DNA of 64,000 bases from NCBI GenBank assembly GCA_013146195.2, contig CM028381.1:60208744-60272743 (forward strand). The letters run 5' to 3'. Source of the DNA: Codonopsis lanceolata (taxonomy: Eukaryota; Streptophyta; Magnoliopsida; Asterales; Campanulaceae). Shown here one piece after another: positions 1 to 11,386 of this stretch (its first letter is position 1; every line of letters begins with the position of its first letter). The translations under genes and the position numbers were made by a program. Below the pieces are notes generated by a model, which ran no database searches, was not told where the DNA came from, and saw nothing but the letters and a program-made list of their open reading frames with translations.

Positions 1-2177
1 AACTCAACCCAATGAAGTCAAACCTTACATTTTATTCATGTGAATCGTAATGATAATTCATTCTACATGCTCACAACCAAAAATTCATGAATTAGATATT
101 AACATACTCTTATTTTCATGAAAGTCAACTTTATTCCCAAAAGTCAAACGAAGCATTTCAACATATATTCATGAATTAGATAGTATTATACTCCCATAAA
201 CATGAAGGTCAACTTTATTCCCAAAAGTCAAACGAAGCATTTCAACATATATTCATGAATTAGATAGCACTATATTCTCATAAACATGAAGGTCAACTTT
301 ATTCCCAAAAGTCAAACGAAGCATTTCAACATACAACCCATTGTAAAAATTCCTCTTTCATGATTACAACTAGAACTTGAGATTCAACAAATACCCTTCC
401 AAAATCCCAAACATACATTCATATGATTCTAACAATTCATACTATCCATTAAAATCCTCTAAACTCATTCATATAATTAAGAACCCATTTACTACATATT
501 CATAATACCAAACCCTAGGTTTCTAGGGAATTTTATACCCATTAATCTCAAGTCCAAACTCACAACATGAAGCTTAATATCATACTTCATTAAACACATA
601 AATCAACCTATTCATGCTTCTAGCAAGTTCACCCAACAAAAGTTCAAAAATCAAAATAAAACCACACACAACATGCTTGTGCACTCATTGACCTCAAATA
701 GCAATCATCTTTGTTTTCCTTAGGGTCAATGAGCACAAAATCAAGAGAATAAAGAATCTAGTAGCTTACTTGACTCGAATAAAAACTCGAAGGAATGGAA
801 ATCCGATCGGTGAAGTGGTTCCTCTCGTCGTATACGCCAAGAATCCGAAGTTTTGTGGTCATCCAACGGTTGGATCTCCTTGGATTTGAGGAAGAAGAAG
901 CTAGGGCTTCAAGCTTCCATGGTCTCCCTCTCATTCTCACTCTATACGTATTGAAGAAAGGAGGAGAAATGAAAGAAATTTCTGAATTCCTTAATGGTCT
1001 TGGGTATTTATACCTCCACAACTAATGAGGGCACAATTGAAAATTCCTTGGTACAATTAGTGAGTGTTAGATGTAATTAATCACTAATCAAACCTTAATT
1101 GACTCCCCAAATATGTTAGGACATGATTAGGACTAAGTATGGGAGGTTAGGAAGGGTTTAGAGGGGGTTTAGTGGGGGTAGAATAGAAATGAACATCAAA
1201 AATCAAAACAGGGACAAGCTGTCCATTGCTACAAGATACTGCAGTAGCTACAGTAATCCCATTCCGCTGGCCCAACTTGCGATGGCTCCAGCTTGAACAC
1301 CGCTCGACTAAACGACGCGATTTCTTCTCCTGCCACTCTGTAAATGTCCTAAGTAGAAGCCTTAAAAACCCCAAACCAAACAAAAATTTTCTCGATGGTT
1401 TCTCGATCAAACAAATCAGTCACAGACCAAAAATCAGAATCGTTGTATAACGGATGAAATTACACGTAACAAACTAACGATCGAAACAACGAATGAACAA
1501 GCATAATTACTTGTTTTAAAGCATGTTAAAAGACTAATGAAATGTACCAAACACATACCCAATGTTACACCAAAACTAAGTGTAAGGAAAATACGGAAAG
1601 CGATACGTAACAAAACGCGAATCGCGAAATCAAACATATGACGACGACTATACTTTGAACGTCGTGACCACATGTAAACTTTATTAAAAATGATTATAAA
1701 CACTTCAAAGGGATATAGAATAGGCCTGAATATCACTCAGATGATGAAGAACAGATAGGAGAAAAGAACTCCCGAAAGACGAGACGCTCACACGGCTCAA
1801 TCTCAAACTACGCGATAAGGAGAATTGCTATTCTCGAAGCGTCAAAACATCGCAAGACTTAAGAAATACATCCAACTAGAAGTCTTAATACATCTAAACA
1901 TTTTAATCAATTATCATGTAAAGATCTAGGACCAAATCGAGGTCAGGAACACAAAACGCGAGTAAACTCACAATTGCGTCGCATTTCGACTATCGTCGAG
2001 TTACGGCTTGTGACTTTAGCAAGTCAACAACCAAATGGCATCTCTAAAAAGTGTTTTGGTCTTAACTTGATCTCTTGTACACATCTAGACTCTCTCAGAA
2101 ATCAAATAAGCCATAAACCAAGGAAGAAATGCGAGCATTGCACGCAATTCAAGCTAATCGGGAATCGGGGTCTTACA
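1..2177 (-). mobile_element. Tekay-type LTR (family A), truncated by window edge
   Basis: This stretch matches 18395-20576 almost base for base, and the copy there is a complete solo LTR with both ends visible (16200-20576). In minus-strand sense the LTR starts at 2177 with TGTAAGACCCCGATTCCCG; the window edge removes its 3' half. It abuts the SIRE ORF3 remnant at 2178, so it looks inserted into that element. The TSD cannot be checked because the other end is outside the window. Assignment to the Tekay chromovirus lineage is inferred from similarity to the LTRs flanking the chromovirus pol at 51795-55618. Whether it is solo or part of a full element is unknown. Confidence 0.85.
1005..1012 (-). 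promoter_or_regulatory. TATA box of Tekay LTR
   Basis: The minus strand reads TATAAATA in the context AGGTATAAATACCC. The second copy has it at 19401-19408, and related plus-strand LTRs carry TATAAAA at 45045, 49076 and 56357, each before a similar leader. This is the expected position of the LTR core promoter. Inferred from motif and conservation. Confidence 0.6.
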
Positions 2178-2217
2178 TACCAGCGACAGAGGAAGAGTAG
2201 CCGGCAGACTTGTCCTT

Positions 2218-3360
2218 TCAGCTTTCCTTCAGCTCTTTCCTTATCCATTTAGCCTGTCGCTCCTCAGCTTCCACTTCTTCCGCCCGAGCCTTTTTGGCCT
2301 TAGCTGTCTGCTTGGACCTCAACAGTTGCTCTGACTCGTCAGTCAAATCTTTGGCTTGCTGGCGAAGGGTCTGGTCAACTTGGTCATCACACTTAGCAGA
2401 CACCTTTTTGAAGGTCTTGCTAGCCGCTTCATACGCTTCCATGTTGAATCGTGTAACGATAATGGGCACATGCTTAGCAATTTTGTCGATGGAGATGGGC
2501 GGAAGACCTTTCTGCTGCCTTCGCTTGTTCTCGTATTCTGTATACTTGTTGAAGAACGAAGCGGTCAGTTGTTTGTCCTTGGACACCATTATAAGCTCAT
2601 CTTCCTTCAAGAAAGAGTTGACCTGCTCTGTGTCTCGAAGGAGAACGTTGATCAGCCGGACAAATGGCCTTTTGCAGTTGGGGTTGTTCTTGACCTACTC
2701 AACACTTTGCTTCAGTTCATTAAATACTATAGAGCCGTAGTTGAGGTGCGTCTGAAGGTAGACAACACTTGTGAGATTCAGCTGTTGTGCCGTGAACATG
2801 TCGTGGGCTCCGCTTTTGAACAGCAGTCCCTTGTCGATCAAGTGGCTCGAGCAGTAGACGTCCAGTGGGAAGAGATTCCTCAGCATCTTCCCTTGTGGTT
2901 CCCTTGTGGTATCAATTCCCCTCATTGCTTCCCAGGCATGATTAGCCTCAGCAATTGAAGATTCAAGAGCACCACCGAAGTGCACACCAATAATGGTGGA
3001 GATGGTCTTAGCGGTGATGGAGATAGGACGGCCTCGAATCCATCCACGAAGAGTATTTTGATTTCTGAGCTCCATTCGTTGGTAGAACTCTTCAGCCTAG
3101 AGAATAGTGTAGCTCTTGTTGTTGAGGCAGAAGAGTGGAAGAATCCCCAAAGCGTTCATGTCTTCGCAGGCCTTGACTCCGGCGGCAATTGTGCAGACAG
3201 ATTGGAGGTCTATGGACATTTCGGGTATATAAAGTTTTGGGTCCAGGGCAACAATGACGTTGTGAGCAGCGGGAAAAGTAGGGTACCCAGGTAGATTAAC
3301 ATCCAAACTGGGTGGGATGTCCTTTTCCGGGTCTAACTCCTTCATGCTGTTACGCTTGGA
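2218..3360 (-). pseudogene. SIRE ORF3 (plant transposon-protein type), broken
   Basis: Three consecutive minus-strand segments (3345-3097, 3075-2695, 2610-2218) form one protein interrupted by frameshifts. Landmarks in order are LDPEKDIPPSLDVNLPGYP, LRGWIRGRPISITAKTIS, LRNLFPLDVYCSSHLIDKG, INVLLRDTEQ and a charged C-terminal stretch. A second, longer copy in the same gene position lies at 37194-39954. The layout resembles the 'putative plant transposon protein' family (I think PF20167) often found in an ORF downstream of SIRE pol; that name is from pattern recognition. Its function is not established, and env-like or accessory roles have been suggested for SIRE ORF3. The C-terminal coiled coil of the second copy is missing because the Tekay LTR cuts in at 2177. 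Confidence 0.65.
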
Positions 3361-4089
3361 TTTTGAGGATTTTACCTGAAAGAATGCAGTCAGAAATTAG
3401 GGTTTTTTACCACAAATAATGAACAAGCAATGATTTCAAGTTTTTCTGAAATTAATCGAAATTTTGAAAAGAAAACTTGAAACCCTTGAATGTTTAGGTT
3501 TAAGCAAACCAGAGAAACAATTAACAGATGATTTCTTTAAAAGAATATGTATTCAAAGCATATAGAAGACTGTTAGTTTCTAGATTTTGAAGAACAACAA
3601 TGGCGGATACTGCCAGACACGCGAAAGCGACCTTTTGTATTTCATAACAATTTTCTTAAAAGATGAAATACTAAACAATAAACAATAAATAGCGAGTAGT
3701 TGAGTAGAGAAGAGCATACCATTGTTGCTGATGAGAAGAAGAAACAAGAAGAATTTGAAAATGTAGAGAGCAGTTGCAGAGAGAGTGAGAGAGAGAGGGT
3801 TTGAATGGAGAAAGAAATATTTTAGACAAAGGGGTTTCGTAAAGTTTTGGAAAGGGCGGTTCAAGGTCTATTTAAAGAAAAATTTTAGCGCAAAAGCGGG
3901 AACTTAAGATATTTTCTAAGTAAAAAGATTTTACGCTTAACCCCCTTTTTGTTTTAGAAAACCTTTTTAGCTAAAATAGACTAAGTAGAGATACTGACCT
4001 TTAAGTCTTCCGCTAAAGGGAAAATGACGTCTTCCGGTAAGTATAAAACTAAGTCTACCGTATGAAAGAAAGATTATAATATATTGAAA
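3361..4089. other. Spacer between SIRE pol and ORF3
   Basis: About 730 bp without coding potential. It holds a short GA microsatellite near 3776-3800 and aligns with 39955-40495, the leader of the second ORF3 copy (shared blocks include 'aaacccttgaatgttt' and 'aacaatggcgga'). It probably served as 5' leader or splice-acceptor region for ORF3. Confidence 0.55.
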
Positions 4090-5551
4090 TTAAGCAGTAG
4101 GATCAATCATACCAAGATTTCTCCTTAAATAAGCAAACCTGGAGGCATCTAGTGGCTTTGTGAGTATGTCAGCCAATTGATGTTCAGTTGGAACGTCTTC
4201 CAGACTGATGTTACCTTTCTCCACATGATCTTTGAGGAAGTGATGACGGATATCAATGTGCTTTGTCTTCGAGTGCATCACTGGATTCTTGGAGATTGAA
4301 ATTGTTGATGTGTTGTCATACATAATTGGACAATTTGCAGTCTTGATGTTGTAGTCCACTAGTTGTTGCTTCATCCATAATAGCCGAGAGCAACTTTGGC
4401 GGCAAAGAATATATTACGCCTCGTGGTGGAGTTTGCAACCGATCCTTGTTTCTTGCATGACCATGAGACAAGTCTATTTCCAAGAAATTGACAAGTCCCA
4501 CTGGTGCTTCTTCTACTCATTTTGCAAGCTGCATAGTCTGTATCTGAGTATCCAACTAGATCGAAGTTGTTGCGTTTTGAATACCAGATGCCTAGATTTG
4601 TTGTTGTTGAAACATATCTGATGATACGTTTGGCAGCAAGCAAATGTGATTCCTTTGGATGCTGAAATCTTGCACAAACACAAAGCAGCAAACATAATGT
4701 CGGGTCTACTAGCGTAAGGTAAAGAAGTGAACCTATGATTCCTCGGTACTTGGTCATGTTCTCTTGCTTTCCCTTTTCATCTTTATCAAGATGGCAGTCG
4801 GTAGACATTGGAGTCTCAAATCCTTTTGTTGAATCAAGACCAAATTTCTTGATGAGTTCCTTTGCATATTTGGTTTGGTCGATGAAGATTCCGTCGGAAG
4901 TCCTGTTGAATCTGCAATCCTAGAAAGTAGGTAAGTTCTCCCATCATACTCATCTCAAACTTGCTTTGCATCAGCTTCTCGAATCTCTTCCATAGGCTTT
5001 GGTTAGTTGATCCAAAGATGATGTCGTCCACATAGATTTGTACCAGAAGAGAATGACCTTTGTGCTTGAGGATGAACAGAGTTGTGTCTATTCTTCCTCT
5101 CACGAATCCTTGTTCTATTAAGAACTTGGATAGAGTTTCATACCAAGCTCGGAGCTTGCTTTAGGCCATAGAGTGCTTTCTTGAGTCGGATAGACATGAT
5201 CCGGTTGTCTTGAATGACAAATCACGGAGGTTGTTCAACGTATACCGTTTCTTGAAGATCACCATTCAGAAAGGCACTCTTCACATCCATCTGATATACT
5301 TTGAAGTCCATGAACGAAGCATAGGCTAGAAAGAGTCTGATTGCTTCTAATCTAGCAACAGGAGAAAATGTTTCATCGAAGTCAATCCCTTCTTCCTGTC
5401 GGTAGCCTTGAGCAACCAATCTAGCTTTGTTTATGGTGACGTTCCCATCTTCATCTCTTTTGTTTCTGTAAACCCATTTGGTGCCGATAACTGGATGGTC
5501 AGTCGGTCTTTGAACTAAGCTCCACACTTTGCATCTTTCAAACTGGTTCAC
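4090..5551 (-). pseudogene. Ty1/copia reverse transcriptase and RNase H, broken
   Basis: The minus strand encodes a copia RT (RVT_2 type) followed by RNase H. At 5551-5222 are WVYRNKRDEDGN, ARLVAQGYRQEEGIDFDETF and DVKSAFLNGDL. At 5103-4834 is the catalytic core LLVQIYVDDIIFGS (YVDD intact). At 4808-4371 is the RNase H start GYSDTDYAACKMSRRSTSG, and at 4374-4090 the RNase H end with HSKTKHIDIRHHFLKDH and EHQLADILTKPLD. The segments lie in different frames, with a break near 5104-5221, so no full polyprotein is made. The motif spacing is that of SIRE/Maximus pol. Catalytic residues survive, so decay is mostly by frameshift. Confidence 0.85.
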
Positions 5552-6935
5552 TCTTCTTGCATAGCTTCAATCCAGTTATGATCTGATAGCTTCATCAATC
5601 TTCTTTGGCTCGATTTGAATACTGAATGCAAATGCAAACATAGTCTCATTTCGAACTCTATTCCTCACGAACTCCTGAGTTGAGATCACCAATGATTTGA
5701 GAAATAGGATGATCTCTTGTTTCAATAATGGTTGGAGGAAGATCACTTCTGGTGGGTTCTTCCCTTAAGAATTCTCGAGTAGGTTGAGAAGGAGATTCAC
5801 CAAAATCAGTTCGAGAAGAGATAGGATCTTCGAAACCTTCATTTTCTGGTGAACAAGAAGGATGAGTGATCTGCAAAGGTGTTTGGGGTAAAACAGAAGA
5901 GATAGGTTCTGGGTCAACAGAAGAGTTGGAACTGGTATCGGCAGAGTTGAAGTCTGCCGGTGAAGGGTTAGCGGAACTGGAAGCGTAGCTGGATTACGAA
6001 GAGGAGTGGAAGTAGATGTTGTATTTGTACTTGTCTCATCATTATCGAGAATCATTAGCAACATTCGAGCCTTTCTAGGCTCTAACAAGTCATATTCATC
6101 AAAAGAAACATGCAATTCTAAAATTTTCAAATGAGTTTTCTTGAAAATGCGAAATGCTTTTGAATGTTTGGAATACCCAGAAAAATTCCTTAAATCGATT
6201 TTGCATCAAATTTTCCTCTATATTCTTTTCCATTATGAAGAATAAAACATTCTGATAGAAGATTTTAAAAATCCTATGTTTGGGGCTCTTCCTCTCCATA
6301 TTTCATATGGAGTTTTGTTATGAAACTTGTTTACCGAGGATACGTTCAGGTAAAACATGCGAGTTGGCGGCTTACGAGAAGTACTTTGGAAGTTTTGTAC
6401 GCGGCATAGTTCTTCTTTGCTTCAATCGGTGTTACGTTCTTTCCGTTCGGCTACACCATTTTGTTGAGGAGTTCGCGGAGAAGTTGTGGCCGATCCGTGG
6501 TCATCACAATATCTTTCTACACCGTTGTTCTTGAATTCGGTGCCATTGTGCGATCTTATGTCACTAATGTCTTCAAGCTTTTGGGTTTGAAGTCTTACGA
6601 AAAGAGCGTGACTAGATCATATGTCTCATCTTTTGAAGTCATTGTTTCGAGTGAACCTAGAGTAGTCGTCAACTACTACAAGTGTGTACTTGTCTCTGAA
6701 ATCTTATTTGTAGTGATTGGTCAAAGAGATCCATATCGAAGTTGAAGAGGTACGTTTGTTGACATGACAGACTTTCTTTTGAAGGAAGACTTGGAAAGTT
6801 TTCCTAATTGGCAAGCTTTACAACTTATGTCATGGTCGGCGGAACACCGTAGGTAGACCTTTGACAAGCCCATCTTTGGAGAGCTTGGAGAGGTGCTTGA
6901 AGTTGAGGTGGCGAGGCAGCTTGCCATAGCCAATT
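5552..6935 (-). pseudogene. Copia integrase and GAG-pre-integrase remnant
   Basis: The minus-strand segment at 6933-6721 contains CKACQLGKLSKSSFKRK, the zinc-binding GAG-pre-integrase motif typical of SIRE-like copia. The segment at 6299-6099 keeps the integrase C-terminal tail that normally leads into 'hVSFDE', and at 6130-5765 LELHVSFDEYDLLEP follows directly. The catalytic DDE core between about 6300 and 6720 is too degraded to read. The linker 5658-5900 is Ser/Thr/Pro-rich, as is usual between integrase and RT. The enzyme is non-functional. Confidence 0.7.
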
Positions 6936-8722
6936 GTTGTCCTGACGTTGTTAGCGACTAGGCAAAGTGGAGAATCTCCTAGAAGATTTAAGTCACGACA
7001 TAGGCGTTTCCTTGTCTATTGAGTCGGTATTGTAGAGCGAGATTCGATCTTTGATGAGGCACTGGTTGGAGTTGAATTGGCGAGATTAATCCTTTGTCAT
7101 AATTGGGATATGCTTTCGGAAGATTATGCTTTAAGCCGCTTCACTAGAAAACTTTGTTGATGGAGAGACTTCTCACAGTGATTGAGCCATACCGATTGTT
7201 TTCCTCTTGCATTGTCTCAGAAAATAAGCGTGGGACCTTTGGCTTGACTATATCGAGTAGACTTACGTTTCTGTCATGTGTCTTGAGCGACCAACGTCAG
7301 TACCGAGATGTCTTTATCTTCGAATCTATAGCCATGAAGCATGCACGAAAAGATTTAAAGAAACAAGGTCCCCTTTATTTTCTTTTGGGTCTAAGGATTA
7401 GCAACCTTTTGGAACCCATACCTAACCTTGAGAGAACTAGGTCTCTCGAATTTGGAAGTGAACCTTAGCGATTCGGGGCCGAGGCCTAGGCAATTGCAAG
7501 AATGACATAAATGGAAGTTCCATAGAAGGCTGTCGGTGGCTTTAGCTGAAGAGTGATTGTGATTATCCTTTTTCTTAACAGTAGTCCTTGGTTGACTTGC
7601 TTGTTGACGGTAGACTTAATTGGTTTCTTTTGGATCTTCCTAGGTATGTTACCACCGACTTAGTTTTGGGCATGCATTGATAACCTTTTTAGGAGGATTT
7701 GGTAGAATACCTTTAAGTTTACTTTCAACAGTGCAGGTGCCTTGCATGTTTCATAGACAAACTTGATAGTCACTTAGGTAGAGATTTAGTAGGTCTGGCA
7801 GCGGACTTTGCCTTAGCGAGTTGTTCTTGGGAAGACTTTAGTTTCTCTACCGTTACTTTCTCGGGTTTCTCATCGGAAGCGATGATCTTGGCTTTCCCTT
7901 CGAGCCTTGGGGTAAACATAAGGAACACTTGAATAACCAAGGCCTTGTTTCCCACTTGTTTCGAGCGTCTATTTAGAAGGAGATATCATTAGCGATCTCG
8001 GAGGATTCACCTTTCTACGTGACGGATGGGAATGTCATCTTGGGCTCATCGAAATATCTATGCGGTTTATCTTTACATGATTTTTGGCTTGAAAGGATTT
8101 CTTGAAGGTATCCTTGGAGCTATTCGGGGAGTCAATTGTCTTTTGCAAGGCAATTTTCTCAGTCAAGTCCTTTGATGTGCTCGGTGAGACATTCGATTTT
8201 GTGTCTAAAGGAATTTGTTTTCTCCTTTGAGCTTGATACTTTCTTGTTGGCTGATATTGAGTTTGAATCTCAGTACGCCATCGGGAACTCATTGATAAGT
8301 TTCTCACAGGTTCTTGGCGAGTTTTAGATAGGCTACTCTAAAGGAATTGAACTCTTGAAGCATATGTTAGCTTGCTCCACGATCATCTCTTCCTCATCTG
8401 AATCGGAGTCTCAAACCATGTAGCAACCTATTTATCTTCTATGTCTTCAGCCAACATACCTTTTTGCTTTTGAAATTTTATAAGTAGGCCTTCGGTATGC
8501 TTCAAATTTTGGCTTTGGACATTTGGAGGCAAAGTGACGGGTTTTACAATTGTAACACACAAGCTCTTCTTTAGATGAGCTTTCACGATCTTTCTAAAAG
8601 GCTGCGGTGTGTCCTTCCTTCCATATTTTGCAAATTTTTGAAAAGCGTTTTACAAACATAGCAAATTGTTCATCACGAGGAAAAAATCATTTTCACTGGA
8701 GGAAGTGAAGTTTGTTTTCAAA
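6936..8722 (-). pseudogene. SIRE gag/protease remnant with zinc knuckle
   Basis: This is low-quality coding sequence with many frameshifts. The clearest landmark is a knuckle-like motif on the minus strand at 8557-8519, CYNCKTRHFASKC, one residue shorter between the second Cys and the His than the usual CX2CX4HX4C. Short Lys/Ser-rich segments lie at 8307-8035 and 7955-7770. No protease DTG motif could be read. The region ends in the assembly gap. Assignment to gag rests on the knuckle and on its position upstream of the GAG-pre-integrase motif. Confidence 0.5.
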
Positions 8723-8822
8723 NNNNNNNNNNNNNNNNNNNNNNNNNNNNNNNNNNNNNNNNNNNNNNNNNNNNNNNNNNNNNNNNNNNNNNNNNNNNNN
8801 NNNNNNNNNNNNNNNNNNNNNN
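8723..8822. other. Assembly gap (100 N)
   Basis: A run of exactly 100 Ns, a conventional placeholder for a gap of unknown size. The flanks belong to different retroelement superfamilies (copia below, gypsy above), so physical adjacency cannot be assumed. Confidence 0.99.
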
Positions 8823-9234
8823 TTCCGAGCATTCCTCCCAAGGCTGCCAGTGAATATCTTATTCACAATCCTTTGATAGGTGGCTCTGCATTTTTCAAGC
8901 CAAAAGGCATCATCTTGTAACAGATCAACCCTCTTCTTTGCTCGGAAGGCATCGGAACCTTATCCTGCTCATTCATCTTTACTTGGTGATACCGGAATAG
9001 CGTCTATGAGCGAGCTCGAACCCGCGATAGCATCCACCAACTTGTCAATTCTTGGCAAAGGATAGCAATCGCCGGGCAAGCTTTATTCGAATCCGTGAAA
9101 TCAACACACATTAGCCACTTGCCATTGGACTTTTTAACCATCACCACATTAGCCAACCAAGTTGGGTAATGTATTTCGATGATGTCGGCGTTAGAATTTT
9201 CAACTTCTTCACGATTTGCTTGATCTTTCTCCAC
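8823..9234 (-). pseudogene. Tat-type reverse transcriptase fragment
   Basis: At 9234-9060 the minus strand reads EIHYPTWLANVVMVKKSNGK and then MCVDFTDSNKACP, the RT N-terminal region of Tat/Athila-type gypsy elements. After a frameshift the fingers/palm region continues as LPRIDKLVDAIAGSSSLIDA and later YKMMPFGLKNAE, which matches the conserved region before the YxDD box. The YxDD box, RNase H and integrase would lie in or beyond the gap. Two or more frameshifts make it non-functional. Confidence 0.8.
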
Positions 9235-9486
9235 GAGTAAACCTACAGCCGCTTCTTGCGGTCGGAAGAAATTTGGATCTACGTTGGTGGTGTAAGGCCA
9301 CGGTTTCGGTTACCCACTTGCATGTCTTAGGCCTCCGGGCAAAAACATCTAGGCTATCTGTAATTGCTTGATCAAGTTTGCTCAAGCCTCGTGATAAAGC
9401 CTTGCCAATTTTATCTTACTTTCGGGATAAAAGCGGGGTGATCACCTCTTCAAGCTCGTCTTGGCAGTCTTCTCGTCACAGGTGTG

Positions 9487-10401
9487 TCACACTCCACCTT
9501 TTCTCCTCTTCGGTTCGATCTTCAACTTTATTAGTGCGTCTACCTCCATGACCTCGGCTTGTTCCTCCAATTCCTCCCGCACCAATGTTGGCAAAGGATT
9601 GTCCACGCTTTCCATAGCAACTTCATCTCGTTGTGCAGCTTTCTCCCCCGACTTCAATGTCGGCAAGGAGGAACTGGTCTCACCGTCAATCTGGCTCACG
9701 GTCGTACCCCTAACCACTTCATTCTCGCCCTGCTCCCCCGACTTCAATGTCGGCATAGAGCTCGCATGCAGTTCAGGATTCTCTTTTATCGTAGCAATCA
9801 CAGATGGTCCCACAGTCACGTGAGACGTCTCCTTAGTACTGACGGTTATCTTTTACTCGCCATCCTCCAAGGTCAATTTCTGCTTCTTTCTCTGAGTGTC
9901 ACGCACGTACTCGAGCACTGCTTTAGGCTGGTTCCTAAGCGTTCCCACTCCCTGATCGGTATAAAACTTTGCTCGCTGATATGGAATTGACGCCACTATT
10001 TGAAACTTGGCCATGCTCAGCACACCCAAAATCATGTTATAAGGAGACTTCAAATCGATCACCATAAAAGTAATCTTCTCTGCTTGCGTTCTGCTCCCCT
10101 CGCCAATGAACACTTCTAGGTCAACTATACCTTTGACCGGGACCTTATGGTTGGTAAAGCCTTCCAATGTCCCAGCGTACGGCTTCAACCGATCATCGCT
10201 CAGCTCAAGCCCCTGGAAGCAGGAATAGTACATCACATCCCAGCATGCTCCAGTATCCACCAAAATTCTGTGCACAACCCAGCCATCTACCAGTGCAGAA
10301 ACGATCAAAGATTGCTCTCCAGCTAAAGTACTCGCCAGCTCGCTGCGAGTAAACTGAATGGCATGCTCCCCATCTTGCAAAGTAGCAGGTCGATCCACCA
10401 C
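9487..10401 (-). pseudogene. Tat-type aspartic protease and protease-RT linker
   Basis: The minus-strand frame 10401-9853 (182 codons) contains the retroviral-type aspartic protease active site ILVDTGACWDVMYYSCF (DTG intact). Upstream of it is IQFTRSELASTLAGEQSLIV and downstream MVIDLKSPYNMILGVLSMA, equivalent to the flap and ILG strand. After a stop at 9853 a 110-codon frame (9819-9487) carries two MPTLKSGE/LPTLKSGE repeats and forms the acidic linker to RT. The protease itself is uninterrupted over its domain, but linkage to RT is broken. Confidence 0.8.
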
Positions 10402-10431
10402 TTTGGATAAAGAATATATCTATTTTCCGAG

Positions 10432-11307
10432 CTAAGTCAGAGTAGGCTCTTCGTCCATTATCACATTAATCACCCCCCTAATCGGCGTGGCTTCTCTCCT
10501 GGGAGCATTCCCCCTATTGCCTCCATCTCGTTTGAAGCGGTCCAACCGCCCCTCATTAATCAACTTCTGAATGGCCTTCTTCAACGACCAACATTCCTCT
10601 GTGGTATGCCCACAATCATCATGATAGGCACACCGCTTCGTTTGATCCCTTTCACCAGCTGTCGCCGGGTTCATACGAGGTGGATTAGGAAGTTCATTCC
10701 TTATCTCGTACATGATGTCTTCACGTAGCGTGTTGAGCGGAGTCAGATCTGACTCGCGAAGAAATTCTTTCGGGCGATCATATCGGGACTTGCTCTTATT
10801 ATAACCTCCACTTCCAGCCTAGCCATTTCCCTTGGAGTTTCCGACAGCTTCAGTATTCTCCTTTTTTTTCTCCTTTTTTGCCGTCTCCCCGGTACACCAC
10901 TTTTGTGCTCGCATGAGCATTTCCGCTTGCGTCTTCGGCTCACGCATGCTCAACTCTGATCGCAAGCCACCTTCACCTTCAAGCAAACCAGTTTCAAAAC
11001 ACAGGGTTACCTCCTGCTCGGTCAGCCCTGGAACTTGCTCCAACACCTTGGTAAACCGCTCGAATGGCCGTGGACTCATGTTCCCTTGCTTTACCTTTGA
11101 CAAGTCGGCCCTTGTCTTAGCCAGCGTGCCCGCCGTTCCAAAATCTGCCAAGAACTTTGCTCGCATATCAGCCCAATTATTAATTGACCGCCGTGGCAGC
11201 GCTCCCATCCAGGCTAAAGCTTTTCCCTGTAATGCACCTACAAAAGCTCTTATTTTCAGAGCCTCATCCGAAGTCACCAGGCCAATCTGCGATTCAAACG
11301 ACATCAA
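10432..11307 (-). pseudogene. Tat gag capsid and CHHC region
   Basis: The minus-strand frame 11307-10819 matches Retrotrans_gag (PF03732 type): QGKALAWMGALPRRSI, MRAKFLADFGTAGTLAKTRA, VPGLTEQEVTLCFETGLLEG. The next frame, 10713-10432, has a zinc-binding motif CAYHDDCGHTTEECWSLK (C-X2-H-X4-H-X4-C), the form usual in Tat gag instead of a CCHC knuckle. The plus-strand element E2 encodes a clearly homologous gag at about 21780-22230. Frames are offset between the capsid and zinc parts, so a frameshift separates them. Confidence 0.8.
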
Positions 11308-11386
11308 CCAATCCCTAGCCTTCGTCTTGCACGTGTACTCCTTAATATTTGGGAATATTAGTCCACTTTTTGGTGGGCGTTCTCAA

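Larger units (their letters stand above)
2178..8722 (-). mobile_element. Decayed SIRE-type Ty1/copia element (minus strand)
   Basis: In minus-strand order the region holds a gag/protease remnant with a zinc-knuckle motif, a GAG-pre-integrase motif, an integrase C-terminal remnant, a copia reverse transcriptase, RNase H, and then a separate ORF3 after about 700 bp of spacer. This order (integrase before RT, extra ORF after pol) is that of SIRE/Maximus elements. All coding parts carry frameshifts or stops. The 3' end is cut at 2177 by the Tekay LTR and the 5' end runs into an assembly gap, so neither LTR of this copy is visible. Confidence 0.8.

Noticed and set aside
8650..8920. Open frames spanning the first N run
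   Set aside because: They read through 100 Ns and have no meaning; the same applies to the frame over 40496-40595.
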